A DNA stretch of 22,177 nucleotides, taken from positions 1-22,177 of the forward strand of contig DATFRA010000390.1 in assembly GCA_035263705.1 (NCBI GenBank), read 5' to 3'. Under the pieces are notes generated by a model, which was not told the origin of the DNA, did not search any database, and saw only the letters and a program-made list of their open reading frames with translations. This stretch comes from DASZHJ01 sp035263705 (GTDB lineage: Bacteria; Pseudomonadota; Alphaproteobacteria; ATCC43930; CGMCC-115725). Of the stretch, positions 1 through 7,879 are shown in pieces (the stretch's first letter is position 1; every line of letters begins with the position of its first letter). The translations under genes were made by a program, and so were the position numbers.

Positions 1-24
1 TCTGAGTATCGGAGCGGCATCCGC

Positions 25-537
25 TTGCGGCGCAGGTACATGGACGGGTTCATCGACGCCATCGAGATGGTGGCGGCGGCGTTCGTCGGCATCGTCGCAG
101 CCGACATCTTCATCTCGGTGCTGCTGCGCTATTTCTTTTCCGTCTCGATCCCCGACAGCTACGACTTCGGCCGCATGCTGCTCGCCATTCTGATCTTCTG
201 GGGCATCGCCGCCACCAGCTATCGCGGGACGCACATCACCGTCGACCTCGTCTGGGCCAATGTCGGGCCGAGGCGCCAGCGCATGATCGACGTGTTCGCG
301 ACCCTGGTGCTGCTCTTCGTGGTGACTGTGCAGACCTACACGCTCTTCGACAAGGTCCGCACCACCATGGCTGACAACGTCCGCACCTTCGACCTCAACC
401 TGCCGAATTGGCCTTTCTTCGCGGTGGCGTGGGCAGGCGACGTCTCGGCCGTGCTCCTGATCGCGATCCGGACCTACCGGCTGGTGTTCCATCCCGAGCA
501 GATGGCGGGCAATCCCACGATCAAGCCGGTGGAATGA
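25..537 (+). CDS. TRAP transporter small permease subunit (DctQ family)
   Basis: Small membrane subunit of a tripartite ATP-independent periplasmic transporter, which works with the large DctM subunit and a periplasmic binding protein to import organic acids or similar solutes using an ion gradient. The 170-residue product has four hydrophobic segments (about residues 14-38, 50-66, 92-110 and 130-147). It also has the family-typical stretch RGTHITVDLVW after the second segment. Length and topology fit DctQ. The first start is TTG at 25, with GGAG at 11-14 ten bases upstream; ATG at 40 is an alternative without a clear Shine-Dalgarno. The stop overlaps the next gene's ATG (ATGA at 534-537), so the two are translationally coupled. 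A binding-protein gene is not visible; it may lie before the window. The substrate cannot be predicted from the permease. Confidence 0.9.
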   Translation: MRRRYMDGFIDAIEMVAAAFVGIVAADIFISVLLRYFFSVSIPDSYDFGRMLLAILIFWGIAATSYRGTHITVDLVWANVGPRRQRMIDVFATLVLLFVVTVQTYTLFDKVRTTMADNVRTFDLNLPNWPFFAVAWAGDVSAVLLIAIRTYRLVFHPEQMAGNPTIKPVE

Positions 538-1844
538 CGGCCTTGAGCACCGACGCCGTCGCCATCACGGGCTTCGCGGTGCTGTTCCTCCTGATGCTGG
601 TGCGCGTGCCCGTGGGCATGGCGATGGGGCTCGTGGGCGTCACTGGCTACGCTTATCTGCAGGGCGCGGCGCCCGCGCTCAAGCTCGTGGGCCAGACCTC
701 CATGCGCACGGTGACGGATTACACCTTCGGCGTGATCCCAATGTTTCTGCTGATGGGCGCCTTCGTCTCGGCCTCGGGCGTGAGCCGTGAGCTCTTCCGC
801 GCCGCGAACACATTGGTGGGACACCTGAGGGGCGGGCTCGGGATCGCCACCATCGTCGCTTGCGGCGGCTTCGCCGCGATCTCCGGGTCCTCGGTCGCGA
901 CGGCCGCCACCTTCTCGACCGTGGCCTATCCGGAGATGCGGCGCTATGGCTATGCGCAATCCTTCGCGACTGGGGTGATCGCTGCCGGCGGCACGCTGGG
1001 TGCGATGCTGCCGCCCTCTACGGTGCTGGCGGTCTACGGCATCATCACCCAGCAGGACATCGGCAAGCTCTTCGTGGCGGGCGTGCTGCCGGGCATCCTC
1101 GCGATGCTGATGTATGTGATGACGGTCGCGATCATCGGCCAGGCCCGGCCGGGCTTCCTGCCCGTGGGAGAGCCGAGCTCCTGGCGCGAGCGACTCAGCG
1201 GCATCGGCGACATCTGGGCGCCGCTGTTGCTGTTCGCATTCGTGATCGGCGGCCTCTATGGCGGGCTCTTCACGCCGACGGAGGCCGGCGGCATGGGCGC
1301 CGGCGGCGCATTCATCCTGGGCGTCGCGCGGCGGCGTCTCTCCGGCGCCAGCATCCGCAGCTCGCTCCTGCAAGCGACGCGCACGGCGGCCGCCGTCTTC
1401 ACCGTGCTGATCGGCGCGCTGCTGTTCGGCTACTTCCTCACCATCACCGAGACGCCGCAGAAGGTGACGATGTTCCTGACTGGGCTGGGACTCGGCCGCT
1501 ACGGCGTGCTGGCACTCATCATGGTGATGTATCTGGTGCTGGGTTGCCTGATGGACGCCATGGCGATGATCATCCTCACCGTGCCGATCATCTTCCCGGT
1601 GGTCACGACGACGTTGGGATTCGATCCCGTCTGGTTCGGCGTGATCATCGTGATGACGGTCGAGCTCGGCCTCATCCACCCGCCCGTGGGCATGAACGTG
1701 TTCGTGATCAAGAGCGTCGTGAAGGACGTGAGCTTCACCACGATCTTCCTCGGCGTGATCCCCTTCGTGGTCACCGATATCGTGCGGCTCGTGATCCTGA
1801 TCAGCTTCCCGGCGATCGCGACATTCCTGCCCGGGCGGATGTAA
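534..1844 (+). CDS. TRAP transporter large permease subunit (DctM family)
   Basis: Large membrane subunit that forms the transport pathway of the TRAP system. The 436-residue product is hydrophobic throughout, with about a dozen membrane segments. It shows family landmarks: GGTLGAMLPPS followed by YGIITQQDIGKLFVAGVLPG in the middle, TPTEAGG after the central loop, and IHPPVGMNVFVI near the C-terminus. I place the start at ATG 534, which overlaps the DctQ stop. The same frame is open upstream to 408, but that part is an arginine-rich shadow of dctQ with no homology to the family. Length fits DctM (about 425-440). It ends one base before a strong hairpin terminator. Confidence 0.95.
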   Translation: MTALSTDAVAITGFAVLFLLMLVRVPVGMAMGLVGVTGYAYLQGAAPALKLVGQTSMRTVTDYTFGVIPMFLLMGAFVSASGVSRELFRAANTLVGHLRGGLGIATIVACGGFAAISGSSVATAATFSTVAYPEMRRYGYAQSFATGVIAAGGTLGAMLPPSTVLAVYGIITQQDIGKLFVAGVLPGILAMLMYVMTVAIIGQARPGFLPVGEPSSWRERLSGIGDIWAPLLLFAFVIGGLYGGLFTPTEAGGMGAGGAFILGVARRRLSGASIRSSLLQATRTAAAVFTVLIGALLFGYFLTITETPQKVTMFLTGLGLGRYGVLALIMVMYLVLGCLMDAMAMIILTVPIIFPVVTTTLGFDPVWFGVIIVMTVELGLIHPPVGMNVFVIKSVVKDVSFTTIFLGVIPFVVTDIVRLVILISFPAIATFLPGRM

Positions 1845-1876
1845 GCAAAGGCCGCCGGTCTCCCGGCGGCCTTTGC
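1845..1876. terminator. Bidirectional hairpin terminator between convergent genes
   Basis: A perfect 14-bp stem (GCAAAGGCCGCCGG at 1845-1858 pairing with CCGGCGGCCTTTGC at 1863-1876) with a TCTC loop. It starts directly after the dctM stop and lies 11 bases beyond the stop of the convergent solute-binding protein gene. Symmetry and location suggest it ends transcription from both sides. No long T-run follows on either strand, so it is not a textbook intrinsic terminator. Confidence 0.8.
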
Positions 1877-1887
1877 TCTCAGCATGC

Positions 1888-3483
1888 TTACGCGAACCAC
1901 CAGCGCTCGGCGATCTTGAGACCGTCGCACTCCCAGTTCGCCGCAACTTGGTTGTGCGAGAGCTTCTTGGAGCCGGCTTCGACGTAATTGTTGAACACCA
2001 GCACGATGACGCCGCAGTCGTCGTGGATCAGCTGCTGGCACTCCGCATACATCGCCGCGCGCTTCTTGTCGTCGGTTTCGCTGCGCGCCTGCACCAGCAG
2101 ATCGTTGAACTTCGGGTTCCCCCACTTGGTCTCGTTCCAGGCCGCGCCCTTGGCATAGACGACGGTCAGCATCCAGTCGACCGTCGGCCGGCCGCTCCAG
2201 TAGCCGGCGATCCACGGCTTCTTGAGCCAGACATTGTCCCAGTAGCCGTCCTTGGGCTCGCGGACGATGTTCAAATCGATGCCCGCGGCTTTGGCATGCT
2301 GCTGGTAGAGCACCGCCGCGTCGACCGCGCCATTGAACGCGGCGTCGGAGACCGACAGGTCGACCCTCAGGTTCGACATGCCCGCCTTCTTCAGCAACGC
2401 CTTCGCCTTCTCCGGGTCATAGGCGTATTTCGGCTTTGGATCGATCGCGAACTTGACCGAGGGTGCGATCGGGTTGTCATTGCCCGGAAGCGCATGGCCG
2501 AGGAACACCTTCTTGGCGATCTCCTCGCGATTGATCGACCATTTGAGAGCGTTGCGGACGTCCGCGTTGTCGAAGGGCTTCTGCGTCACGTCCATCGGGA
2601 AGACGTAGTGGCCATACCCCGTGACCTCGGTGATCTCGACGTTCGGGCTTTTCCTGAGCATGTCGAGCGTCTTGAGGTCGGCGCGGCTGATCCAGTGCAC
2701 CTCGCCGGTGGTGAGCGCATTCATGCGCGCGCCGACGTCGCCGATGGTGATGAACTCCACGTCGTCGAAATAGGGCTTGCCCGACTTGTGGTAGTTGGCG
2801 AAGCGCTTCAGCTTGGCGCGCACGCCCGGGTCCCACGAGACGAAGGTGAACGGGCCCGTCCGCACATTCGACTTCCAGTCCGCGGAGCCGTCGGGATTCG
2901 CCGGCATGATCGGAATGTGATAGTCGCTCGCGATATAGGGGAAGTCGGCATTGCCGCCGCCCAACGTGAAGACCACGTTGTTGCCATCGGCCTTGATGTC
3001 GGTGACTGCCGCGAGCACCGACTTCACCGCGGATTTGGAATCCTTGCCCATGTGATGGCGATAGGACGCGATCACATCGTCGGGCGTCAGGCTCTTGCCA
3101 TTGTGGAAGGTCACACCCTTGCGGAGCTTGAATACCCACTTCTTCGCGCCATCGGCGGGCTCCATGCTCTCGCAGAGATCAGCCGTGATGTTGCCCTTGG
3201 CATCCACCTCGGTGAGCCCGTTGGACATCGAGCCCCAGAACGGCACTTGCGTCGCGGTGTCCGGATAGGCGGCGGGATCGCCGGTGTCGGTCGTCGCGCC
3301 GTGAGCGAGGCCGAACTTCGCGGAGCCACCCTTCTTCGGCGTGGCGGCGACGCCGGCCTCGCTCAGCATCGTGGTCGCGAGCGTCGCCGATACGCCGAGT
3401 GCGGCCGCGCGGCCCATGAACTCGCGCCGGGATACCCGTCCCTTCGCGGTCTGCTGAAGCCAATAGTCGAGTTCTTTCATCAT
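1888..3483 (-). CDS. ABC transporter substrate-binding protein, peptide/nickel (SBP family 5)
   Basis: Periplasmic binding protein of the DppA/OppA type, which captures oligopeptides or other solutes for an ABC importer. The 531-residue product opens with a twin-arginine signal (S18-R-R-E-F-M-G24), then an Ala-rich hydrophobic stretch and a likely cleavage site near residue 46-48. It therefore looks Tat-exported, as is common for this family in alphaproteobacteria. The family-5 signature region WVFKLRKGVTFHNGK / LTPDDVIASY is present around residues 112-140. The annotated first ATG (3483-3481) is only 2 bases from GGAGG at 3490-3486; the immediately following ATG at 3480 is 5 bases away and may be the true start. 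No permease or ATPase gene adjoins it, so it is an orphan in this window, convergent with the TRAP genes. Confidence 0.92.
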   Translation of the reverse strand: MMKELDYWLQQTAKGRVSRREFMGRAAALGVSATLATTMLSEAGVAATPKKGGSAKFGLAHGATTDTGDPAAYPDTATQVPFWGSMSNGLTEVDAKGNITADLCESMEPADGAKKWVFKLRKGVTFHNGKSLTPDDVIASYRHHMGKDSKSAVKSVLAAVTDIKADGNNVVFTLGGGNADFPYIASDYHIPIMPANPDGSADWKSNVRTGPFTFVSWDPGVRAKLKRFANYHKSGKPYFDDVEFITIGDVGARMNALTTGEVHWISRADLKTLDMLRKSPNVEITEVTGYGHYVFPMDVTQKPFDNADVRNALKWSINREEIAKKVFLGHALPGNDNPIAPSVKFAIDPKPKYAYDPEKAKALLKKAGMSNLRVDLSVSDAAFNGAVDAAVLYQQHAKAAGIDLNIVREPKDGYWDNVWLKKPWIAGYWSGRPTVDWMLTVVYAKGAAWNETKWGNPKFNDLLVQARSETDDKKRAAMYAECQQLIHDDCGVIVLVFNNYVEAGSKKLSHNQVAANWECDGLKIAERWWFA

Positions 3484-3495
3484 TGCCTCCCTGTC

Positions 3496-3513
3496 ATCTG
3501 GTGTTCCCCAGAT
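3496..3513. repeat. Inverted repeat ATCTGG-N6-CCAGAT in intergenic region
   Basis: Perfect 6-bp arms (3496-3501 and 3508-3513) around TGTTCC, placed 13 bases upstream of the solute-binding protein start on the minus strand. It lies in the 162-bp region shared with the divergent enoyl-CoA hydratase gene. It could be an operator or a leader hairpin; short perfect repeats also arise by chance. Confidence 0.35.
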
Positions 3514-3537
3514 ACTTCGAGGTTAGCACGGAGGCAC

Positions 3538-3550
3538 AGGGAGTCTCCCT
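3538..3550. repeat. Inverted repeat AGGGAG-T-CTCCCT in the same divergent promoter region
   Basis: Perfect 6-bp arms around a single T, 25 bases beyond the preceding inverted repeat and about 95 bases upstream of the enoyl-CoA hydratase start. The one-base loop makes a hairpin unlikely, so a protein-binding half-site pair is the more natural reading. Function is unknown. Confidence 0.3.
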
Positions 3551-3645
3551 ACGAAATTGACGTCTGTGCGCTTGCCAATCCGCTTGCTGGCCCGGCCTTT
3601 GATCACGCATCCTGAGGGGCCTTGAAGTGAAAAGAGGGTCCACGC

Positions 3646-4455
3646 ATGAGCCAGGCACCGCTCGAGACCAGGATCGAAGGCCGGGTGGGCGTGCTCACCT
3701 TCAATCGGCCAGATGTGCTCAACGCCTTCAGTGGCGTGCTCATGGCCGAGACAGGCCGCGCGCTCGACAGCTTCGCGAAGAACCCCGCGATCCACGCGAT
3801 CGTTGTCCACGGAAACGGCCGCGCGTTCTCGGCCGGCTTCGATCTCAAGGAGTCGGCCGCCAAGGGCGAGCTCACCGTCGCACAGTGGCGGACCGTGCTG
3901 GAGACCGATTTCGACTTCATCGTCCAGTTCTGGGATTGCCCGAAGCCGACCATCGCGGCCGTACATGGGTACTGCCTCGCCGGCGCCTTCGAGCTGGCGC
4001 TCGCCTGCGACATCACGGTGGCCGCGGAGGGTACGCGCTTCGGCGAGCCGGAGGTCCGGTTCGGCTCCGGCATCATCGCGATGCTGCTGCCGTGGCTCAC
4101 CGGTCCCAAGCAGGCTAAGGAGCTGCTGCTCACCGGCAACGACCGCATCACCGCGGAGCGCGCGCTGGAGATCGGCATCGTCAACCACGTGGTGCCCGAG
4201 GGTCAGCAACTCCAGAAGGCGATGGAGATCGCGCGCGACATCGCGGCCGCAGCGCCGAACTCGGTCCGCATGACCAAGCAGGCGATCAACCGGAGCTACG
4301 AGATCATGGGTCTGCGACAGGCGCTGTTGGCGGCCGTCGAGACGGACATCTACATCGAGAGCAGCGGCGGTCCCGAGCGGGCCGAGTTCAATCGAATTCG
4401 CAGAGAGCAGGGCCTTAAGGCCGCGCTCGCATGGCGCGACGCGCGCTTCGCCTGA
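3646..4455 (+). CDS. Enoyl-CoA hydratase/isomerase (crotonase) family protein
   Basis: Crotonase-fold enzyme, most likely adding water to a trans-2-enoyl-CoA in a beta-oxidation-type pathway. The 269-residue product has the first oxyanion-hole motif FSAGFDLKE (A63, G64, D66). The second, GYCLAGAFELALACD (108-122), keeps the glycine G113 that corresponds to Gly141 of rat mitochondrial hydratase. Both catalytic glutamates are in place: E116 (rat Glu144) and E136 in GEPEV (rat Glu164), so hydratase activity is plausible. The usual GGG before the first glutamate is AGA here, so substrate range may differ. ATG 3646 has AGAGGG at 3633-3638, 7 bases upstream. It is first in an operon with an ADP-forming acyl-CoA synthetase and an acyl-CoA dehydrogenase. 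Confidence 0.92.
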   Translation: MSQAPLETRIEGRVGVLTFNRPDVLNAFSGVLMAETGRALDSFAKNPAIHAIVVHGNGRAFSAGFDLKESAAKGELTVAQWRTVLETDFDFIVQFWDCPKPTIAAVHGYCLAGAFELALACDITVAAEGTRFGEPEVRFGSGIIAMLLPWLTGPKQAKELLLTGNDRITAERALEIGIVNHVVPEGQQLQKAMEIARDIAAAAPNSVRMTKQAINRSYEIMGLRQALLAAVETDIYIESSGGPERAEFNRIRREQGLKAALAWRDARFA

Positions 4456-4481
4456 TCGACGCCGCCGGGGGACATCGCGAT

Positions 4482-6554
4482 TTGAGCACGCATCCGCTGT
4501 CGCCGCTGCTATCGCCGCGGTCGATCGCCTTCGTGGGTGCGAGCCCGAGGCCCGACAGCCTCGGCAACGACATGCTTCAGATGATCGCGCGCTCCGGCTT
4601 CAACGGCGCGATCTATCCGATCAACCCGAACTATCCGGTGATCGACGGCCGGCGCTGCTATCCGGGCTTCGCCGAGCTGCCGGAACCGGTCGATCTCGCG
4701 GTGCTCGGCGTCGCCAACGCGCGGCTCGAAGGCGCGCTCAAGGAAGCGATCGAGCATCATGCCCGAGCCGCCGTCATTTTCGCGAGCGGCTATCTCGAGA
4801 ACGACCGTACGCCGCCACTCACCGAGCGCATCGCCGCGATGGCGCGCGCCGCCGACATGCCGATCTGCGGCGGCAACGGGATGGGCTTCTACAACGACGC
4901 GAGCGCCGTCTGGGCCGTGGGCTTCGCCAATCTGCGCGAGCCGCGGCCCGGCAACATCACCTTCATCTCCCACGCGGGCTCCGTGTTTGGCGCCTTCGCG
5001 CATAATGACCCGCGCTTCCGGTTCAACCTGGCGATCTCGGCGGGCCAGGAGCTCGTGACCACCGCTGCCGATTATCTCGATTATGCGCTCGAGATGGACT
5101 CCACCCGCGTCGTCGGCCTGTTCCTGGAAACCGTCCGCGCACCCGCGCGATTTACGGCGGCGCTCGCCAAAGCGGCGGAACGCGACATCCCGGTCGTCGT
5201 GCTCAAGACCGGCCGCACCGAAGCAAGCGCCGCACTGGCGCTCAGCCACTCCGGTGCCATTGCCGGCAACGACGCCGCCTATCAGGCGCTCTTCGATCGC
5301 TACGGCGTGACCCGCGTCGACACGCTCGACGAGCTGGCGGCAACGCTCCTGCTCTTCGCAGAGGGGCGGCCGGCGGCCACGGGCGGCCTTGCGGTGATCC
5401 AGGACTCCGGCGGCGAGCGAGAGCTGGTGATCGATCTTGCCGCGGCGCACGACGTGCCCTTCGCCAAGATCGGCACCGCAACGGTCGCGCGGCTCAGCGA
5501 GCGCCTCGAGTTTGGGCTCGAGCCGGTCAATCCCCTGGACGCCTGGGGCACTGGCAAGGACTTCGTCGACATCTTCGCCGATTGTTTCTCGGCACTCATC
5601 GACGATCCCGATGCCGGGCTCGGCATCTTCTTCAACGATCTGCGCGACGGCTTCTATGTGCATGGCGGCTTCGCCGAGGCGGCGCTGCGCGCCCACCGTC
5701 GCACCTCGAAGCCAGTCGCCTACGCCACCAACTTCAGTGCGGTGCGCCACGACAAGATCGCGCTGCGCCTGAGCGAGGCGGGCGTGCCCGTGCTCGACGG
5801 CACGGTTCCGGCGTTGCAAGCCGCACGCCACCTGTTTGCCCGCCGCGATTTTCGCGCACGCGAGCCCGACGCGATACCCACGCCCAAGCCGAAACGCGAC
5901 TGGCGCGCGCGCCTCGCGCGGGATGCCCTCGGTGAGCACGATGCGCTAGCCTTGTTGGGCGACTACGGAGTGCCCACCCTCCCGACCCGCATCGTGCTGA
6001 CGGAAGATGCGGCCGTGACCGCGGCGCGGGAGACCGGCTTTCCCGCCGCGTGCAAGACCGCAATGCCCGACATCCATCACAAGACCGAGCGGCGCGGCGT
6101 GAAGCTCGGCCTCGCCGACGAAGCCGCTGTGCGCGCCGCCTATGCCGACCTCGCCGCGCGTCTCGGGCCGCGCGTGCTGGTGACGCGCATGGCCGAGCCC
6201 GGCGTCGAGCTGGCCTTGGGCCTGATCAACGACCCGCAATTCGGACCGGTCGTCATGGTGGGCGCCGGCGGCGTGCTGGTGGAACTGCTGCGCGATGCGC
6301 GCTATGGCTTGGCGCCCTTCGGACCGAAAACGGCACGTCGGCTCCTCGATGGACTCCGCGTGCGCCCGCTGCTCGACGGCGTTCGCGGCGCGCCATCGGC
6401 GGATATCGACGCGGCGGCCGATGCCGTCGCGCGATTTTCGGTCCTTGCGGCGGACCTCGCGGACGCGATCGGCGAATGCGACGTCAATCCGTTGATCGTA
6501 GGGCCGCGCGGAGCCGTCGCGGCCGACGCCCTGATCGTCGCTAGAAAGGCTTGA
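4482..6554 (+). CDS. ADP-forming acyl-CoA synthetase (acetate--CoA ligase family, CoA-binding + ATP-grasp)
   Basis: Single-chain NDP-forming acyl-CoA synthetase that couples ATP hydrolysis to CoA-thioester formation (or the reverse) through a phosphohistidine. Numbered from TTG 4482 (690 residues), it has a CoA-binding Rossmann domain (about 8-105, SIAFVGAS) and succinyl-CoA-ligase-like domains (about 155-300). The candidate phosphohistidine is H256 in LSHSGAIAG. A C-terminal ATP-grasp_5 domain (about 475-690) carries DIHHKTERRGVKLGL and VGAGG. I chose TTG 4482 because GGGGGA at 4467-4472 is 9 bases upstream and the family's N-terminus begins right there. An in-frame ATG at 4431 would overlap the hydratase by 25 bases and add 17 non-conserved residues. 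It probably activates the acid that its two operon partners oxidise and hydrate. The substrate is unknown. Confidence 0.88.
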   Translation: MSTHPLSPLLSPRSIAFVGASPRPDSLGNDMLQMIARSGFNGAIYPINPNYPVIDGRRCYPGFAELPEPVDLAVLGVANARLEGALKEAIEHHARAAVIFASGYLENDRTPPLTERIAAMARAADMPICGGNGMGFYNDASAVWAVGFANLREPRPGNITFISHAGSVFGAFAHNDPRFRFNLAISAGQELVTTAADYLDYALEMDSTRVVGLFLETVRAPARFTAALAKAAERDIPVVVLKTGRTEASAALALSHSGAIAGNDAAYQALFDRYGVTRVDTLDELAATLLLFAEGRPAATGGLAVIQDSGGERELVIDLAAAHDVPFAKIGTATVARLSERLEFGLEPVNPLDAWGTGKDFVDIFADCFSALIDDPDAGLGIFFNDLRDGFYVHGGFAEAALRAHRRTSKPVAYATNFSAVRHDKIALRLSEAGVPVLDGTVPALQAARHLFARRDFRAREPDAIPTPKPKRDWRARLARDALGEHDALALLGDYGVPTLPTRIVLTEDAAVTAARETGFPAACKTAMPDIHHKTERRGVKLGLADEAAVRAAYADLAARLGPRVLVTRMAEPGVELALGLINDPQFGPVVMVGAGGVLVELLRDARYGLAPFGPKTARRLLDGLRVRPLLDGVRGAPSADIDAAADAVARFSVLAADLADAIGECDVNPLIVGPRGAVAADALIVARKA

Positions 6555-6558
6555 GCCC

Positions 6559-7728
6559 ATGGACCTGACCATTCCCGATACCGACCTCGCGCTGAAGCGC
6601 AAGGCGAAGGAGTTCGCGGAGACCTGGCTGTTTCCGCATGAAGAGGAGCTGGAGCTCAACGGCCATTTGCCGGCGGAGATGCTGGCGCGTCTCCGCCGCG
6701 CGGTCATCGAGTGCGGCCTCAATGGGATCAACCATTCGGGTGAGAACGGCGGCCAGGGGCTGACCGTCTTCCAACAGATGCTGGTGAGCGAGGAGCTCGG
6801 CAAGGCAACGGGTGCGCTCTGGGCGATCGTCTGGCACCCGGCCTATCCACTCCGCTTCGGCACCGACGCCCAGCGGCGCGAGTATTTGATTCCGAGCTGC
6901 CAGGGCAAGCGCCGCGGCGCCTTCGCCATCACCGAGGAGGGCGCCGGCTCCGATCCGCGCCTGGCGCGGACCCGCGCCGACCGGCGCAGCGGCAAATACT
7001 ACCTCTCCGGCGAGAAGTGGTTCGTCACCACCGGTGACTACGCCGACTATCTGATCGTGCACGCCCATGTCGACGGCGATCCCGGCAAGCCCACGTTGTT
7101 CCTGGTCGACAAGGACCGGCCGGGCGTGCGCATCAAGCGCATTCCAAAGTTCATGCACACTTACGTCTTCGAGCATCCCGAGTTCGTGTTCGAGAATGTC
7201 GAGCTCGGCGAGGACAAGGTGCTGGGAAGGGTCGGCGACGGTTTCGAGCTCACCAAGGACTGGTTCGTGGAGGCGCGCCTCCAGATCGCCGCCAACTGCC
7301 TCGGCGCCGCGATCCGCGCGGCGGAGCTCGCGAACAAATACGCGTCCGAGCGCGTCCAGTTCGGCCGGCCGATCCGCGATTTTCAGGCGATCGAGTTCAT
7401 GCTGGCGGATATGGCGGTCGAGATCATGGCGACCAAGAGTCTGGTCTACCGGGTCGGCTGGGAGATCGATCGCGGCGCAGATCGCAAGCTCATCCACGCG
7501 CGCGCGAGCGCCATCAAGCTCCAGGCCTCGGAGATGGCGGGACGCGTCATCGACAAGGCGCTGCAGATCCTCGGCGGCCGCGGCTACATGCGCGAGAATC
7601 CGGTCGAGAGGCTCTATCGCGATATCCGCGTCGATCGGATCTGGGAGGGAACCTCGGAGATCCAACGCGCCATCATCGGCGGCCAGATCAAGAAACGCGG
7701 CCTCGGAACTTTCGTCGAGTGGGTCTGA
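6559..7728 (+). CDS. Acyl-CoA dehydrogenase family protein
   Basis: FAD flavoenzyme that introduces the alpha-beta double bond into acyl-CoA and passes electrons to electron-transfer flavoprotein. The 389-residue length is typical. It shows AITEEGAGSDP (about 128-138) lining the FAD/substrate site, and the C-terminal IWEGTSEIQR in which E363 matches the catalytic glutamate of medium-chain acyl-CoA dehydrogenase. ERVQFGRPI and QILGGRGYMRENPVERLYRD are further family signatures. ATG 6559 follows the synthetase stop by 4 bases, with GAAAGG at 6544-6549 inside the upstream gene, so the pair is co-translated. Together with the hydratase it gives dehydrogenation then hydration of a CoA ester activated by the middle gene. 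A hairpin terminator overlaps its stop codon. Confidence 0.95.
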   Translation: MDLTIPDTDLALKRKAKEFAETWLFPHEEELELNGHLPAEMLARLRRAVIECGLNGINHSGENGGQGLTVFQQMLVSEELGKATGALWAIVWHPAYPLRFGTDAQRREYLIPSCQGKRRGAFAITEEGAGSDPRLARTRADRRSGKYYLSGEKWFVTTGDYADYLIVHAHVDGDPGKPTLFLVDKDRPGVRIKRIPKFMHTYVFEHPEFVFENVELGEDKVLGRVGDGFELTKDWFVEARLQIAANCLGAAIRAAELANKYASERVQFGRPIRDFQAIEFMLADMAVEIMATKSLVYRVGWEIDRGADRKLIHARASAIKLQASEMAGRVIDKALQILGGRGYMRENPVERLYRDIRVDRIWEGTSEIQRAIIGGQIKKRGLGTFVEWV

Positions 7729-7749
7729 GCAGGACACGTTCCTGCTTTT
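7728..7749 (+). terminator. Rho-independent terminator of the acyl-CoA operon
   Basis: A 7-bp stem AGCAGGA (7728-7734) / TCCTGCT (7740-7746) with a CACGT loop, followed by T bases through 7749. The stem begins on the last base of the dehydrogenase stop codon, separating the operon from the downstream tetR gene. Confidence 0.7.
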
Positions 7750-7833
7750 CGCTCGCACCTTGACCGGAATTCCAGTCCGCTTTGCGTTTCCAGGTCGGCG
7801 TGCCTAGGCTACCGCTTTCGCGAAACCGTAATA

Positions 7834-7862
7834 TTGACAGCGAGGCTTGTTGGAGTCAGCAT
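7834..7862 (+). promoter_or_regulatory. Possible promoter of tetR gene (-35 TTGACA)
   Basis: A perfect -35 hexamer TTGACA at 7834-7839, with a poor -10 candidate CAGCAT at 7857-7862 after 17 bases. The palindromic operator starts at 7862, so a bound repressor would cover the -10 edge and the start site. If this promoter is right, transcription begins near 7869 and the ATG at 7865 cannot be used; ATG 7892 would then be the start. Confidence 0.35.
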
Positions 7863-7879
7863 GAATGAACGTTCATTTA
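7862..7879. promoter_or_regulatory. TetR operator 1 (TGAATGAACGTTCATTTA)
   Basis: An 18-bp near-perfect palindrome whose inner 14 bases (AATGAACGTTCATT, 7864-7877) are perfectly symmetric. It covers the first candidate start codon of the tetR gene. It matches the second copy at 8488-8505 at 16 of 18 positions. Size, symmetry and position are typical of a TetR-dimer site used for autorepression. That the adjacent regulator binds it is inferred. Confidence 0.8.

Noticed and set aside
3..5. TGA that could be the stop of an upstream TRAP binding-protein gene
   Set aside because: Two bases of preceding sequence cannot support a gene call.
474..1946. Long minus-strand ORF of 490 residues opposite the TRAP permease genes
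   Set aside because: The translation is dominated by His, Arg, Asp and Glu, a typical antisense shadow of a membrane-protein gene in GC-rich DNA.
1873..3615. Long plus-strand ORF of 580 residues opposite the solute-binding protein gene
   Set aside because: Its translation is low-complexity (rich in Arg, His, Asp, Val) with no domain. It mirrors a gene with a clear signal peptide and family motifs, and GC-rich codon structure creates such antisense frames.
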